A stretch of 64,000 nt of DNA from Asparagopsis taxiformis (GCA_030407315.1 JALQPE010001719.1:62001-126000); one strand, 5' to 3'. Shown: positions 33,301 through 42,280, counted from the first letter of the stretch. Program-made: numbers and translations. The notes: generated by a model not told the origin, from the sequence alone.

Positions 33301-36300
33301 GTTCAACTTCATCATCTATTCCGTTCAAGTTCGGAGAATTATTCCCATCTGATGTACTGCTCTCGTGCTTTGTACCATTCATTGTCGGGGAGTGCGAAGA
33401 TGGTCGGTTTTGGTCTCCAATGGATAAAACTTGAGGATTAGAAACTGTGGAAGGGGTACTGCTATCCTTTTCTGTAGTTGTAGACAATTCAGTGACCATG
33501 CTAGGGCTCTCGGATGTTATGTTTCCGATAGGTGCAGCGGCTCCAATACCCATTGCATTCGTTTCACTCCCAGAAACTTTTGGCTGTGAGGGCACAAGAA
33601 CCATTGCCTTTTGAGCAAGGAACAAGACATCGAGAGCGGCAGCAAAAATTTCAAATCCTGCCAGACGTACTCGTCCATCTGCATGATCTTGCATAGCAAG
33701 ACATGTTCCGAAAACATCACCAAGCACGGCACCCACATATTCTCGATGACTTCTAGCGCGGGCACAAGCATGAAGGCATCGCACTGTTAGTGCCGCATGT
33801 TCGACAAATGCATCCAATTTTTCACCCATAAAACTTGGACCCCCGTTTCGTCGGGCGTCACGCCCAAGTGAGTCAAATTTGTCAAAGCACGACGCGAGAA
33901 CAATGTGAATATAAAGCGATCTTGACATTGAGTTCGAAACCCGAGAAGAGTTTGTCCGTCTATTGAACGATCCAGCGTTGGTTCTGGTAGACTTTGGGAA
34001 ACCATTTGCAATGCGCTGTTTTCCAACTGATGGGTCATCCAGAGCTCGCAATGAGCTCATAACCAAGTCTGGTCTTTTTGGAATCGATGTTGCAACAATT
34101 AAAGACAGTTGGTCCAGCGAAACATCGGTCCTAGCCTGTAGATGTTCCCCCTGGTCTCCAAGACCACGAATCAACGAAACCAAGTCTCCAGCCGTCAAGT
34201 CTTCAGCAACTGCTTCGTTCAAAATGTCCAGAAGTTCAAAACTTTCCTCGTGGGTTGCTTGCGGAAACCACTTCAACTGCGAACGGTATAAAGCCATAAA
34301 AGTTACTTCATGGGGTGCAGCCGGTGTCTCTGGTAATTTGTACATAGGAGTATTGAGTTCATGCTGAAGTCCTTTGACCGCGGCATGGAGTAAACGGAGC
34401 ATACCCTTTGGTGGAGCTGAATACTTCATTCGATCAACGCACCAGCCCAATACTGCTCGGATTGGAGCTGCTCGAACGACTTCGCTGCTCACTGATGCTG
34501 GAAGGAGGTTGACAACAGCCCAGAAGCTCTCAAACAGCTCTTCGAGGACATCACCGACAATTTTCAACTGCGTGTTGATGTCTCCAAATTCATATATATT
34601 GTTCTCATCTTCCGGACCATTCCCAGATATTGCTGCTTCGTAGTAGCTCACATCAATCAAACTACTCATCATTAAATCTGCGATAGAGGACGATAACATT
34701 GTCTGTAGTTTCATAGCGACATCTTCATAAAGATCATCATCATGATCATTTGGCGAGAGACGAGAACAAATTTCGAATATCAAAGCAAGAACGCGCCTAA
34801 GAGTATGTCGGTCAACGATTTCCATTCTTCTCCCTCTCTTCTTAAGAATGTTCTGGAGGATTTGGTTACTTTCCGGAGCAAGGTATTCCTCTTTGAAAAT
34901 CTCAATCTCCGTGTCCGTATCCTCTTCAATTTCACCGTATTCAAAACCTGGCCGCGGAAAGTCTACCAAGAGTTTGGGGATAAATTCTCTGAGGAGATTC
35001 AAATGCTCTGCGAATGTCGCGACGTCGTTTCCACTTGCCGACTGTGTCAAGGCTTTCGCAACAGCATCCCAAGCATGTAAGGCCGTGCGACGCAACAAGA
35101 GTGGAGTGCGGGGATTGCTATTCTCTATGGCCAAGATGTTGAGTATGCGTGTTACGAGAGAAGTAGGTATTCTTGCATCAGCGCCGAGAATTCGCAACAC
35201 GAGAAAAAGGACTCGCAACGTTTGGGATACTGCAGTCGTCATTACCTCATCCGCTGCCTCTTCTACATCGCCATCGTAGAGTAAATATTCGGTTTCATGA
35301 TAGCCATCCAGAAAGACCGGAACAAGTGTATGCTCGTATAGGGCCTGAAGTACGCTATGTTCTGTGAGTGGGAATAGCCTGCAACATATGTCGATCAAGC
35401 GTTCGAAACAGTCCTCCATAGAGTCGTAGGAGAAGGACGACGCAGCTGCGCGCTCGCGTGCACCAAATGGTGTGCATGTTGGGTACGAGCGAAGGACTTG
35501 GTTGAGAATTGCTGCCATATGAGGTGCAATTGCGCAACCAAGCTGTTCGCTAACAAATTCAATCATGCGAACTGAAGCCATCTTGACAGCAAGTGATTTG
35601 GATTCGCCAAGAAACTGGACAAGCATCTTCAAAAGATCACCCAGCATGCGCAGGAGTTCAGTGCGCAAATCGAGAAACTCTGTACCAAGCTGGAGATTCC
35701 GTGGAGTTTGCTTTGTGAAACTGGAACGCTTGGTTCCCATCGAGGCGACGTGAATGAGTTGAATGATGCCATCGTTAGACATAGGCAGATGCTCAAAGAA
35801 CGCATGCGCAGATAACAAGTTGAGTTCGGCAGACCACACAAGGGCTTCGTCAACAACGAAGCCAGATTTTGCGTCCTCGTTGGCAACCTGTACAACCAGT
35901 TCAGAGGCTCGTTGTAGGAGTTCTGCTGCTTGTCGATAGCGTCTGTTGGCGAGAAAGCCGAGTCCCAGTAGACCATTGAGCTCTGCTCTGTCTGCGAGAG
36001 CAGATTCAATGCCAAGCTTTGTGGAGGCATTGAGTAGGATCTTGATGCGATTTGATGCTGGAGTCTGGCCGCGTACGTAACCAACGACTGCAATACCAAG
36101 GGTACGCAAATCACCGCTATCGGAGCCGTCCTCCGACGCGGCAGAACTTCTCCTGCGACGGCTCGGAGACAATTTTTCCTGCTCGTCGATGTCTGTGAGC
36201 GCTATGCGGAGTGCGTCGGCTGCGCGTCTAATCTCGAGGACTTTCTTACGTGGACGCGGGGAGGTTGCGGTGGACTCCACGGCTGTGGGGGAATCATTTG

Positions 36301-36691
36301 CATGTTTTTTCGGCGAGGTGTGGTCGAGCTGGAATGCATCGGAGGATTTGTGCTGGTCGTTGTGTTTATCCGGTTCAATGGGTAGAGTGGGGCGGCCGTC
36401 GTACACAGTTTGATATTCGCCGTCGCTGAGGGTTCGTTCGATTTCGATATCGTCGAGTGCGACGAGTGCTGCGTCCGGCGCATTGGGGAGCTTGATGGAG
36501 ACGGAGAGAACGAAACAGCGCGCTGGAAGGTCGACACGGAAGCGGAGACGTTGAGCGGTGGGTGAGAGTGCACGGGAGGCTTGGGGGGATTGGACTGATC
36601 CTTCTAGATAGCAACCAGTGGCGAGTCCTTCGAGGGTGTAAGTGTACTTGCCCCATGGGGTGTTTGCGTCGGTGGGCTGCTGGGCGGACAT
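30338..36691 (-). CDS. Very large helical protein with acidic and RRKS-rich C-terminus, unrecognised
   Basis: A 2,117-residue intronless gene with no family recognised. Residues ~10-100 look like a beta-sandwich (WGKYTYTLEGLATGCYLEG ... LRFRVDLPARCFVLSVSIKL). Residues ~200-1350 form a long HEAT/ARM-like alpha-solenoid. Residues ~1400-1620 are strongly acidic (long Glu/Asp runs). Residues ~1620-2117 are disordered and basic, with recurring kinase-site-like units (ARRRSIDAS, SRRKSFKSL, VRRKSFKSA, SRRKSRSS). The layout fits a cytosolic or nuclear scaffold under kinase control, but that is inference. It diverges from the glutamate 5-kinase gene across about 800 bases. The ATG MSAQQPTDAN is the first in frame. 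Confidence 0.8.
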   Translation of the reverse strand: MSAQQPTDANTPWGKYTYTLEGLATGCYLEGSVQSPQASRALSPTAQRLRFRVDLPARCFVLSVSIKLPNAPDAALVALDDIEIERTLSDGEYQTVYDGRPTLPIEPDKHNDQHKSSDAFQLDHTSPKKHANDSPTAVESTATSPRPRKKVLEIRRAADALRIALTDIDEQEKLSPSRRRRSSAASEDGSDSGDLRTLGIAVVGYVRGQTPASNRIKILLNASTKLGIESALADRAELNGLLGLGFLANRRYRQAAELLQRASELVVQVANEDAKSGFVVDEALVWSAELNLLSAHAFFEHLPMSNDGIIQLIHVASMGTKRSSFTKQTPRNLQLGTEFLDLRTELLRMLGDLLKMLVQFLGESKSLAVKMASVRMIEFVSEQLGCAIAPHMAAILNQVLRSYPTCTPFGARERAAASSFSYDSMEDCFERLIDICCRLFPLTEHSVLQALYEHTLVPVFLDGYHETEYLLYDGDVEEAADEVMTTAVSQTLRVLFLVLRILGADARIPTSLVTRILNILAIENSNPRTPLLLRRTALHAWDAVAKALTQSASGNDVATFAEHLNLLREFIPKLLVDFPRPGFEYGEIEEDTDTEIEIFKEEYLAPESNQILQNILKKRGRRMEIVDRHTLRRVLALIFEICSRLSPNDHDDDLYEDVAMKLQTMLSSSIADLMMSSLIDVSYYEAAISGNGPEDENNIYEFGDINTQLKIVGDVLEELFESFWAVVNLLPASVSSEVVRAAPIRAVLGWCVDRMKYSAPPKGMLRLLHAAVKGLQHELNTPMYKLPETPAAPHEVTFMALYRSQLKWFPQATHEESFELLDILNEAVAEDLTAGDLVSLIRGLGDQGEHLQARTDVSLDQLSLIVATSIPKRPDLVMSSLRALDDPSVGKQRIANGFPKSTRTNAGSFNRRTNSSRVSNSMSRSLYIHIVLASCFDKFDSLGRDARRNGGPSFMGEKLDAFVEHAALTVRCLHACARARSHREYVGAVLGDVFGTCLAMQDHADGRVRLAGFEIFAAALDVLFLAQKAMVLVPSQPKVSGSETNAMGIGAAAPIGNITSESPSMVTELSTTTEKDSSTPSTVSNPQVLSIGDQNRPSSHSPTMNGTKHESSTSDGNNSPNLNGIDDEVERQMQTIYTEGGSCSFYGEDAASSELAFEERGWQMLCAFVTSSLGIGKYVDFVVQRACLEYLKGCMLNALRGRSTGASIIAFEHIGPLWDAVNRLVGSPWRTLNALAMWVICAILNVAIYSSIMAKGRGAARQRSSQLNEFIITQVFPTADSFLKSGTQETRMWGMRLIEVYIRARDFNISVLQAVPVPPGRILRGLDNLKHDWNEEISGTSQSLLELHFMSLNRKPSPQTNSFTAQAQNFMSLKRHQLDEGSDPLESSKVELWFPPLPKPIHASEMEIYCRSLEAFANAEIEGGEEADLIGTHDEKRENENEDDSEIEYPDGDEEDEEEEIDIPLGDNEPSELSEDTESDESTISPGSDDDPNWVPPGTEIDGKAGSEYDSGSDESDQSQEGPEEKPGSAQKENDDVPVPVGEEVTSVNEENEEDDEFTQLQGGAQTDESVTQDAENEEEEISATEFEQIESKSSGDEDLEVVDEDEVIDVTDADDVLEDIDVPVTPKPETSKAAQPPKGSSVSELRKRFGLPAESSTAPSTGSSSFPSMGHSLNPDLDEKVQVPRRKGSFTNRPTSSVPIDEGDAPKLARRRSIDASGFIGADQISDSYSGKGDRDGEESVAVSPSGRISRRKSFKSLSPKVSSDNSWVSGSDSASSGAGKGKGTDRDSIEAAPQSSRLVRRKSFKSASGKPEDASKANSSDQELSRRKSRSSIRESSGSDNIGSSSKGHRIARGSHVEEEQEDDVKEKASNDSSSGSAPVITRTRSEGSAGGYKSRRSLPRAPAFVKGGGPQRLGPGGISGSGGGSTSGTAKDSNVPSGAVGKGGTRVDGLPSPGRAKLPRARSYQKKSARGASQEEGGDKKADRSHRFSKREPKGVPFGDESLDNEDDLLDGLGLDVNESSELGKNLQEGGAVGEALQMRSSSTDDGSLSATRRGSKRNIFDSQHYKSLLEQFETAPAADDSIRRLGSSSRRGFERSSSSTSSKSDSGKDGRGG

Positions 36692-37497
36692 TGTGCGGGG
36701 CGGGGCGGGGGTGGGGTAGGATGGGATGGGATGGCGGCTAATGGGTGTGTGGGGAAGTGAGGGAGATCATTCTCGGAAGGAAAAGTGGTGGTGTCAGGCT
36801 GGCTGTTGCTGTTGGATGGATGAATATCGAGTGGTGGAAAGCGGGAGGAAGGTGCGAGTAGAGTTGGTTTTTGACTGAAGAGAAATTTTCAAGTGTGTGC
36901 AGTGCCGTGCTGCATATGCTACGCAATGTGCATGTTTCTAATGATGCAACAAGCGCTCGTGGCTAGCCTGCCCCATGACGTTTATTACCAATGCGATTGA
37001 AATATTTCACTTTATTTTGAATTGAGCCACAACTAATTCGATTCGATCATTGCCGTGAGCGCGTCATCACCAAGTTCACGTACCATCACACTCGGCCAGG
37101 TCGCCGATGTCGTCGACAGTTGAACATACAACTCGGCAGCCAGACGCTCATGCTTGCTGCTCATCGCATCACTCGCTGAGACGGGGTGCGAGATCTGCAT
37201 GCCTAGAGTTGAATTTTACCGTAAATTTATACCACTACACCACGCCAAGGGTAGACAACCCTGAAACTCTTGACCAATAGCCACACGTCGTTTGTTACGC
37301 ATGCCGAGAACCATCAAGTCAATTCACTACCACAGCAAGCCTCCCCAACTCGTTGTTTCCTTCAATTGCCTCCGCACCCAACGATGTTTCCCAAGCGTAC
37401 CCTTGCCTCACCGTAGATGCCGATGTTGACATAAATATATCCCGCCTCTCCTTCCATTCTTATCGCATCTCAGCACAACAACACCCCTCACCTCACC
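36692..37497. promoter_or_regulatory. Divergent promoter region with G-rich tract
   Basis: About 800 bases between the large minus-strand gene and glutamate 5-kinase. Next to the large gene is a plus-strand G-rich tract (about 36697-36735) with four runs of at least four Gs, a potential quadruplex. Near the kinase gene an ATAAATATAT element (37431-37440) lies 58 bases before its ATG. A minus-strand tRNA A-box-like string near 37230-37245 is not backed by a foldable tRNA. No protein gene supported. Confidence 0.5.
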
Positions 37498-38778
37498 ATG
37501 CATCCCATGAACGGCACCTCCTCGCCTCCAGCGACCGACTACCATGTGCAGAAGAAGCGTCCAATCGTGGTCATCAAGATCGGCACATCGACCATTATGC
37601 GCTCATCTGCCACCGAAACAACAGATACAGTCGCATCCGAAGCAGGTCGTCGAATCTCCGGCAACATGGCCGAGCTGGCTGTGTCCTCTCTCGCCCTCGT
37701 TGTGGATACAATTTTATCATTGCGTCGCTCTGGATATGATGTCATCATCGTTACATCCGGTGCGGTCGGTGTCGGCTGCCGAGAAATGGGCGTCTCAAAT
37801 CGACCTCTTGTATCCGAAAGTACCAATAAACGTGAGCGCGCCAGAATTCTTGCAGATATCCAGGCATACGCCGCAGTTGGTCAAGGAATTCTTTTCCGCA
37901 CCTATGAGCATCTCCTGAAGATGGCAGACCAGAAAGTTGCTCAAGTATTGCTTACCAGTGGCGATCTCGGCCGTCACTATCAGTATTTCAACGCCAAGAA
38001 TACAATCACCGCGATGCTGCGTATGGGCATCGTGCCCATTATCAATGAGAATGATACCGTGGCTACAGAAGAAATTAAGTATGGTGATAATGACTGGCTG
38101 TCCGCCTTGGTCAGCACGCTAATTGAAGCTGACTGGCTGTTCCTACTCACTGATGTCGCCCAGTTGTTCACCGCCAACCCGAGGTTGGACAAGTCTGCAA
38201 AGCCAATTGATGTCGTAAAGAACATCGAGACATTGGAAGTGAACTTGGGTGATATGAACAATACTGGAACAAGATGGGGTACCGGTGGTATGGCGACTAA
38301 GATTTCTGCAGCACGTTTGGCGACGTCTGCAGGCGTGAAAGTTTGTCTTTTACATGGTAGATACCCGTCGCGCGTTCTCGACTTTGTTCATGACGCGAAG
38401 GAGAAGACGGGAACTGTTTTTGAACCGCTCAATAATCCGATTTCGTGCGAGAAGAAAAAGTGGATTTCTAACTGCTTACCTACGCGCGGTGAAATATGGT
38501 TGACAGAAAAGGGCGCCACGTTGATACGCAGTGACAATCCCGTCCGAACGATTCACGTCAGAAAGGTTGACGGGAGCTTCAATTCGAACTCGGCTGTGAA
38601 AATCCGTGGGCCGGATGGGTTTGAGGTGGCAAGAGGGCTTTGCGCTTTCAGTAGTAGAGCATTGCTTCAGTATAAGGGGAAGACGGCTGGCGAAATTTCA
38701 GAGGAATCGGGTACTCCAGTGAGTGATGTGGTTGTTCTGGAGGATAACATGGCACTTCTTGTTCCTAGAGAAGATTAA
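37498..38778 (+). CDS. Glutamate 5-kinase (proline biosynthesis), with PUA domain
   Basis: A 426-residue enzyme that phosphorylates L-glutamate to gamma-glutamyl phosphate, the first step of proline synthesis. The amino-acid-kinase domain shows IVVIKIGTST near the start, VTSGAVGVG, QAYAAVGQ, LLTSGDLGRH, NENDTVATEEIKYGDNDWLSA and TGTRWGTGGMATKISAA. The C-terminal ~110 residues (from about KKWISNCLPTRGEIW) are a PUA domain. Size and domain order match yeast Pro1 and bacterial ProB, not the plant P5CS fusion, so gamma-glutamyl-phosphate reductase must be encoded separately. Proline can be an osmolyte in algae. Met4 (MNGTSS) is an alternative start. Confidence 0.94.
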   Translation: MHPMNGTSSPPATDYHVQKKRPIVVIKIGTSTIMRSSATETTDTVASEAGRRISGNMAELAVSSLALVVDTILSLRRSGYDVIIVTSGAVGVGCREMGVSNRPLVSESTNKRERARILADIQAYAAVGQGILFRTYEHLLKMADQKVAQVLLTSGDLGRHYQYFNAKNTITAMLRMGIVPIINENDTVATEEIKYGDNDWLSALVSTLIEADWLFLLTDVAQLFTANPRLDKSAKPIDVVKNIETLEVNLGDMNNTGTRWGTGGMATKISAARLATSAGVKVCLLHGRYPSRVLDFVHDAKEKTGTVFEPLNNPISCEKKKWISNCLPTRGEIWLTEKGATLIRSDNPVRTIHVRKVDGSFNSNSAVKIRGPDGFEVARGLCAFSSRALLQYKGKTAGEISEESGTPVSDVVVLEDNMALLVPRED

Positions 38779-38883
38779 AAGTTGCTCTCGGATGTCTGCA
38801 GAGGTTTATTGTGCTTGTAACGTGTAGACAACGGTCAAGGTTGTTGATGTAGTGTTAGCGGACGACTGTTGGACAAGTCTGCC

Positions 38884-39039
38884 TCAATTGTCGGGTTCTT
38901 TCCGTGAAGATTTTTCTAGCGTTGAGACTACTCTCATGCCCTTCTCCACCATTTTCTTGATGTCTGGGATTTCGTAGTTTTGCGCAATATAGATGCCGAG
39001 ACCGATGCCCAAAGCAAATGTGAAAGTATTGCCCAACAT
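38884..39039 (-). CDS. STMP1-like short transmembrane mitochondrial micropeptide (DUF4535)
   Basis: A 51-residue protein beginning MLGNTFTFALGIGLGIYIAQ, followed by NYEIPDIKKMVEKG. It matches the pattern of human STMP1 and the plant/animal DUF4535 family: one hydrophobic Gly-zipper helix ending in (M/I)Y(L/I)AQNY(D/E)IP, then an amphipathic Lys/Glu-rich helix. Family members sit in the inner mitochondrial membrane and associate with respiratory complexes. The frame has an ATG, a stop, and no interruption. It converges on glutamate 5-kinase with about 105 bases between, and lies downstream of the phycobilisome linker on the same strand. Confidence 0.8.
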   Translation of the reverse strand: MLGNTFTFALGIGLGIYIAQNYEIPDIKKMVEKGMRVVSTLEKSSRKEPDN

Positions 39040-39391
39040 TGTGCAACTTGGGACTGTGTGACTGTAGCGGGGGAGCGGCGGGCGCTAGCAGCAACGCAAA
39101 CGGCCTGGCCAGGAGAATTTTAGCGGTATTTTGCGAGCTGGAAAAAGTAGACGGCACTGAACTCTAAATGCAAGGACCCTTGTAAAAAACCATTTTTTCT
39201 GAAAACTTTGTACGACGAACTGCTAATACGCTATTGCGCGTATGAGTTATGGACTCGCTAACTACGATACCTCCAACTTGTCCTCTAAACAATAAAGTGC
39301 TCTTGCCCAATGCGATCAAATTGCCTGTTTAGCAGAATCTAGTTGGTAGAGCAAGGGTTGAGGCGCGGTAGCGATAGACTCATTCTCAAGA
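39040..39391. other. Intergenic region between phycobilisome linker and micropeptide
   Basis: About 350 bases, AT-rich in the middle (39180-39240), containing the micropeptide promoter and the linker 3' flank. A tRNA A-box-like string (near 39341-39352) has no matching B box. Nothing else seen. Confidence 0.4.
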
Positions 39392-40924
39392 TTATCCACC
39401 AATAACCATTTCTGAACCATCACCTGGGAAGGTCACCTTACCGCCAATACCTGCACCAAACTCTCTACCCAACGCCTTGTTCTCCTCCTCCATTTCTTCC
39501 ATGAGCTCCTTTGGCAATTTACCGACATCTGCAATCTCCCTCTTTGTGCTGACAACAACTGGCTTGGGTGCAACAATGCCACTTTCATCATTCTCGCTAT
39601 CGATATCTTCGTCGAGAAGGTTGGGATCGACAACCACTGGTTCTGGCTCCGCGACAACAGCAGTGATAACCGGTTCCGCAACAGGTACTTCGATACCTTC
39701 GATCTGGAAGACGCGCGGAGGAGGAGTGAGCGCTGGTGATTCGCGCTCGGCCGTAAGCACTGAAACGCGTCTTTCGAGATCCATAACGAGCTGACTCAGA
39801 CGCTCCAATTGTTTCTCCTTCGTTGCAACGACGGCAGCAGGGCGTCGCGTAGGACCGTTGATGTTCTCAACACCAGAGGCCCCCCATGAGCCGGATGGGG
39901 CTCCCTGGTATTGACCCGAAAAGACGGAGACAGCTCCATTACCGTAGTTGCGACCGTAGAGCGGAACAATATCCATATCTGCGACCATAGCCTTGAAGGG
40001 GTCAACAACGGCACGCGAGCCCTCAAGCTTGTTGTACGCTGTATCCAGTTCAATCTGAAGCTCGTAAGCTTTTGCCCTAGCAACCTCAAGCTCGTTGCGA
40101 TAACGCTCTAGAGAAGCAGAAGGCAACTCATATTTCCTCGAGGGATGTTGGCCATTAGGGATTGGAGGTAGGCCGTCGGCCACGCTAAATGCAGGGGTTG
40201 GGATGTTGGCAGCCAGGGAAGTTACGAGCATCTGTGGTTTGCACTTGTCAGAGCCCGCAAAACCACCTTCAAGGGTGCACATACGGTTGAACTGATTAAT
40301 GGGAGCGTATGTACCGCGGAAGCGAGTATAGGGCATGTAGTCCTCACCGAAAACCTGGTCGTATTCCTCATCGTCCAAGTAGGAGTCAATTTCGGCTTCA
40401 TAGCCGCCTGTTGCGAAAATCTTGAAATGCTTTGAGTATTCGACTTGATTGAGCGGGGCACGACCAAGCAAATGCTTGAAGTTGAGCTCAATGAATCGGA
40501 ACTGAGTGACTGATTCGAAGAAACGCTTACGATACGTGTCCGACTTGGCAACGCGACGCACAAATTCCTTGGCAGTAATATCACCGCAGCGAAACTTGGA
40601 CTCTGCAGTGTACAACTCGGCACGCTCCTCCTCCATGAGGTATGCATTTCCGAAGACTTGACGCAAGCCGGCAGTGATTACATTGTCCTTTTCCTGTTCG
40701 GTGAGGGAAGCGGGAGGGTTCTTGAACAAGTAGCGGGTGATGGAATAGGGCTCCATTGACAAGCGGTCGAGACCGCCAGAGTAGGTCTGGAACTCGACGG
40801 CCATGGCGGGAGTGCGGCGCTGTGACGGTCGCGCAGCGGGGAGAGTAGTGGAGGAAAGGGCACGACCGGCTAGCGCATTGCTTCGGGCGGAGGCGTTGAC
40901 GGGAGCGGCAGCGACAAACGCCAT
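39392..40924 (-). CDS. Nuclear-encoded phycobilisome rod linker polypeptide
   Basis: A 510-residue precursor. Residues 1-41 form a plastid transit peptide rich in Ala/Ser/Arg (ASARSNALAGRALSSTTLPA), with likely cleavage just before AVEFQTYSGG. Residues ~60-220 are a phycobilisome linker domain of the CpcC/CpeC rod type, with GLRQVFGNAYLMEEERAEL, FVRRVAKSDTYRKRFFESV, FRFIELNFKHLLGRAP and EAEIDSYLDDEEYDQVFGED then MPYTRF. Residues ~220-510 are a long extension not resembling the usual CpcD or FNR modules, with a helical segment (~275-390) and an acidic, Val/Pro-rich tail. It would help organise phycocyanin/phycoerythrin rods in the stroma. This gene is the main evidence that the organism is a red alga. 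Confidence 0.93.
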   Translation of the reverse strand: MAFVAAAPVNASARSNALAGRALSSTTLPAARPSQRRTPAMAVEFQTYSGGLDRLSMEPYSITRYLFKNPPASLTEQEKDNVITAGLRQVFGNAYLMEEERAELYTAESKFRCGDITAKEFVRRVAKSDTYRKRFFESVTQFRFIELNFKHLLGRAPLNQVEYSKHFKIFATGGYEAEIDSYLDDEEYDQVFGEDYMPYTRFRGTYAPINQFNRMCTLEGGFAGSDKCKPQMLVTSLAANIPTPAFSVADGLPPIPNGQHPSRKYELPSASLERYRNELEVARAKAYELQIELDTAYNKLEGSRAVVDPFKAMVADMDIVPLYGRNYGNGAVSVFSGQYQGAPSGSWGASGVENINGPTRRPAAVVATKEKQLERLSQLVMDLERRVSVLTAERESPALTPPPRVFQIEGIEVPVAEPVITAVVAEPEPVVVDPNLLDEDIDSENDESGIVAPKPVVVSTKREIADVGKLPKELMEEMEEENKALGREFGAGIGGKVTFPGDGSEMVIGG

Positions 40925-41368
40925 GGTGAAAGGGGATGTCAAGGGTTGAACTGGTAACGCTGGTGCGCTCGGTTACGCAGGGAAGGGTAATACACGATTT
41001 CACGGGAGATGGTGATTGATTAAAGAGTTGAAGGCAATTAAGTTTGAAAATCAGGAAGGAAAGGTGAGAATCAGATATGGATCAATGCGAGAATCGACTG
41101 GAAAACCCTGCCTGCGCATGTGGCACAGCCAACAGCTTGCCAGTGAACCACCACCCTCATCACTGCCCTTAATTGGATCTCCCGAGCTCACATATTTTTC
41201 CTTTTTTTCTGCGCCCCTGTAAATCAGATACATATCTTTCTCAGCAACTGCTCTCCTCCAATGAAAATTTGCCAAGTATCTTACACTATATTTACCAAAA
41301 TTTCCCTCGAAATTATATATTTTCTCTAGAAATTAATTTAGTAGACTTATGTACACGGCGTCACGCAT
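40925..41368. promoter_or_regulatory. Upstream region of the phycobilisome linker
   Basis: About 440 bases between two minus-strand genes. The half nearest the linker is its presumed promoter; the left-hand flank of 41270-41345 is AT-rich (TATATATTTT-like) and may hold the 3' end of the DHHC gene. No clear TATA box at the usual distance, and no gene. Confidence 0.4.
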
Positions 41369-42280
41369 TCACTGCGTGGCACCGATGGCATGACGTCCCA
41401 TGGGCACGAATAGTACGATCCACCATGGAAGCGCTCTGTACGGTACTTCTCCAAACGCTTCACGAATATTTGCCGCCATACCTTTAGAGAACGGACCACT
41501 CCACATCCCCCAATCAGCCGATGCCGTTCCTCTGCGTCTCGCCTCCAGATTCTCCAACCACTCGATCGTTGTCTGTCCCGTCAACAATAGATACACATGC
41601 CAAGTACCCAATACACCCACAGCCACCCCGATCGCGCACCCGGCAACAGCCGTGAAGAAGAGCGCATCGTCCAAGCGAGCCGTCAATTTATCGTGCGACG
41701 TCTTGCGCAAATAGGCGCAAGTAGCCGCCGCGAACAACGAGCCCCACCACGTGCTCACCACAAAGCGGAAAAAGAATGGGTGATTATCACGCCCCACACA
41801 GCGTCCAAGCGCCGGGCAATGGTGACATAGCTTGAAGAAACAGGCTCCGCACGGCGTGCAGTGATGCGCCCGTGGCGGTTTGGCCGAGCGACATATCGTG
41901 CAATAGCGCCACGTCTCAGATCGTGTGCGGACGTATTCCACACCGTCCGCAGCCGCCTTGGATGGTGGCGCACTGACTGCAGCAGCCTCGGGGTCGGCGG
42001 TCCGCGGTGGACTGCCGGCGGGTGTTATGAGACATCGCATGTAGTTTATGATAACACTCAGCAATAGGTAGATGGACAGCGCAGTGTGGAGATGCGCGTA
42101 CGCGCGTTGGTGCAACGTCGCATAGATGAGCGGGTGGATGACGCTCAGGTAGATGATGGATATTGCCGATGTGAGCACGACGACGACGCCGATGTAGATG
42201 AAGCTGAGTAGCGTGTTGAGTTGGTCGAGCAGTCGTTCGGTGCGCACCAGGAGGCGGAAGAATAGACGAGAGAAATCCAT
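41369..42280 (-). CDS. DHHC-family protein S-acyltransferase with CHHC motif
   Basis: A 303-residue protein with four hydrophobic segments: two near the N-terminus (about residues 30-60 and 80-105) and two after the Cys-rich domain. The domain reads YCTICRSAKPPRAHHCTPCG then ACFFKLCHHCPALGRCVGRD, so it keeps the zinc-binding CCHC scaffold and the catalytic Cys, but the Asp of D-H-H-C is Cys (codon TGT). A TTxE-like TTIEWLENLE follows TM4, as expected (motif T-T-x-E). Such enzymes palmitoylate membrane-associated proteins at Golgi or plasma membrane. Whether the CHHC form is active is open. The ATG at 42280 follows an in-frame GTG. Confidence 0.88.
   Translation of the reverse strand: MDFSRLFFRLLVRTERLLDQLNTLLSFIYIGVVVVLTSAISIIYLSVIHPLIYATLHQRAYAHLHTALSIYLLLSVIINYMRCLITPAGSPPRTADPEAAAVSAPPSKAAADGVEYVRTRSETWRYCTICRSAKPPRAHHCTPCGACFFKLCHHCPALGRCVGRDNHPFFFRFVVSTWWGSLFAAATCAYLRKTSHDKLTARLDDALFFTAVAGCAIGVAVGVLGTWHVYLLLTGQTTIEWLENLEARRRGTASADWGMWSGPFSKGMAANIREAFGEVPYRALPWWIVLFVPMGRHAIGATQ

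Noticed and set aside
37210..37262. tRNA-like A-box (TGGTGTAGTGG on minus) with a weak B-box-like TTCAACTC
   Set aside because: The spacing is too short, and neither acceptor nor T stem can be formed. Permuted tRNA genes exist in some red algae, but I could not assemble a cloverleaf.
39340..39375. tRNA A-box-like string TAGTTGGTAGAGCA on plus
   Set aside because: No GGTTCGAxxCC-type B box or acceptor pairing follows within a normal distance.
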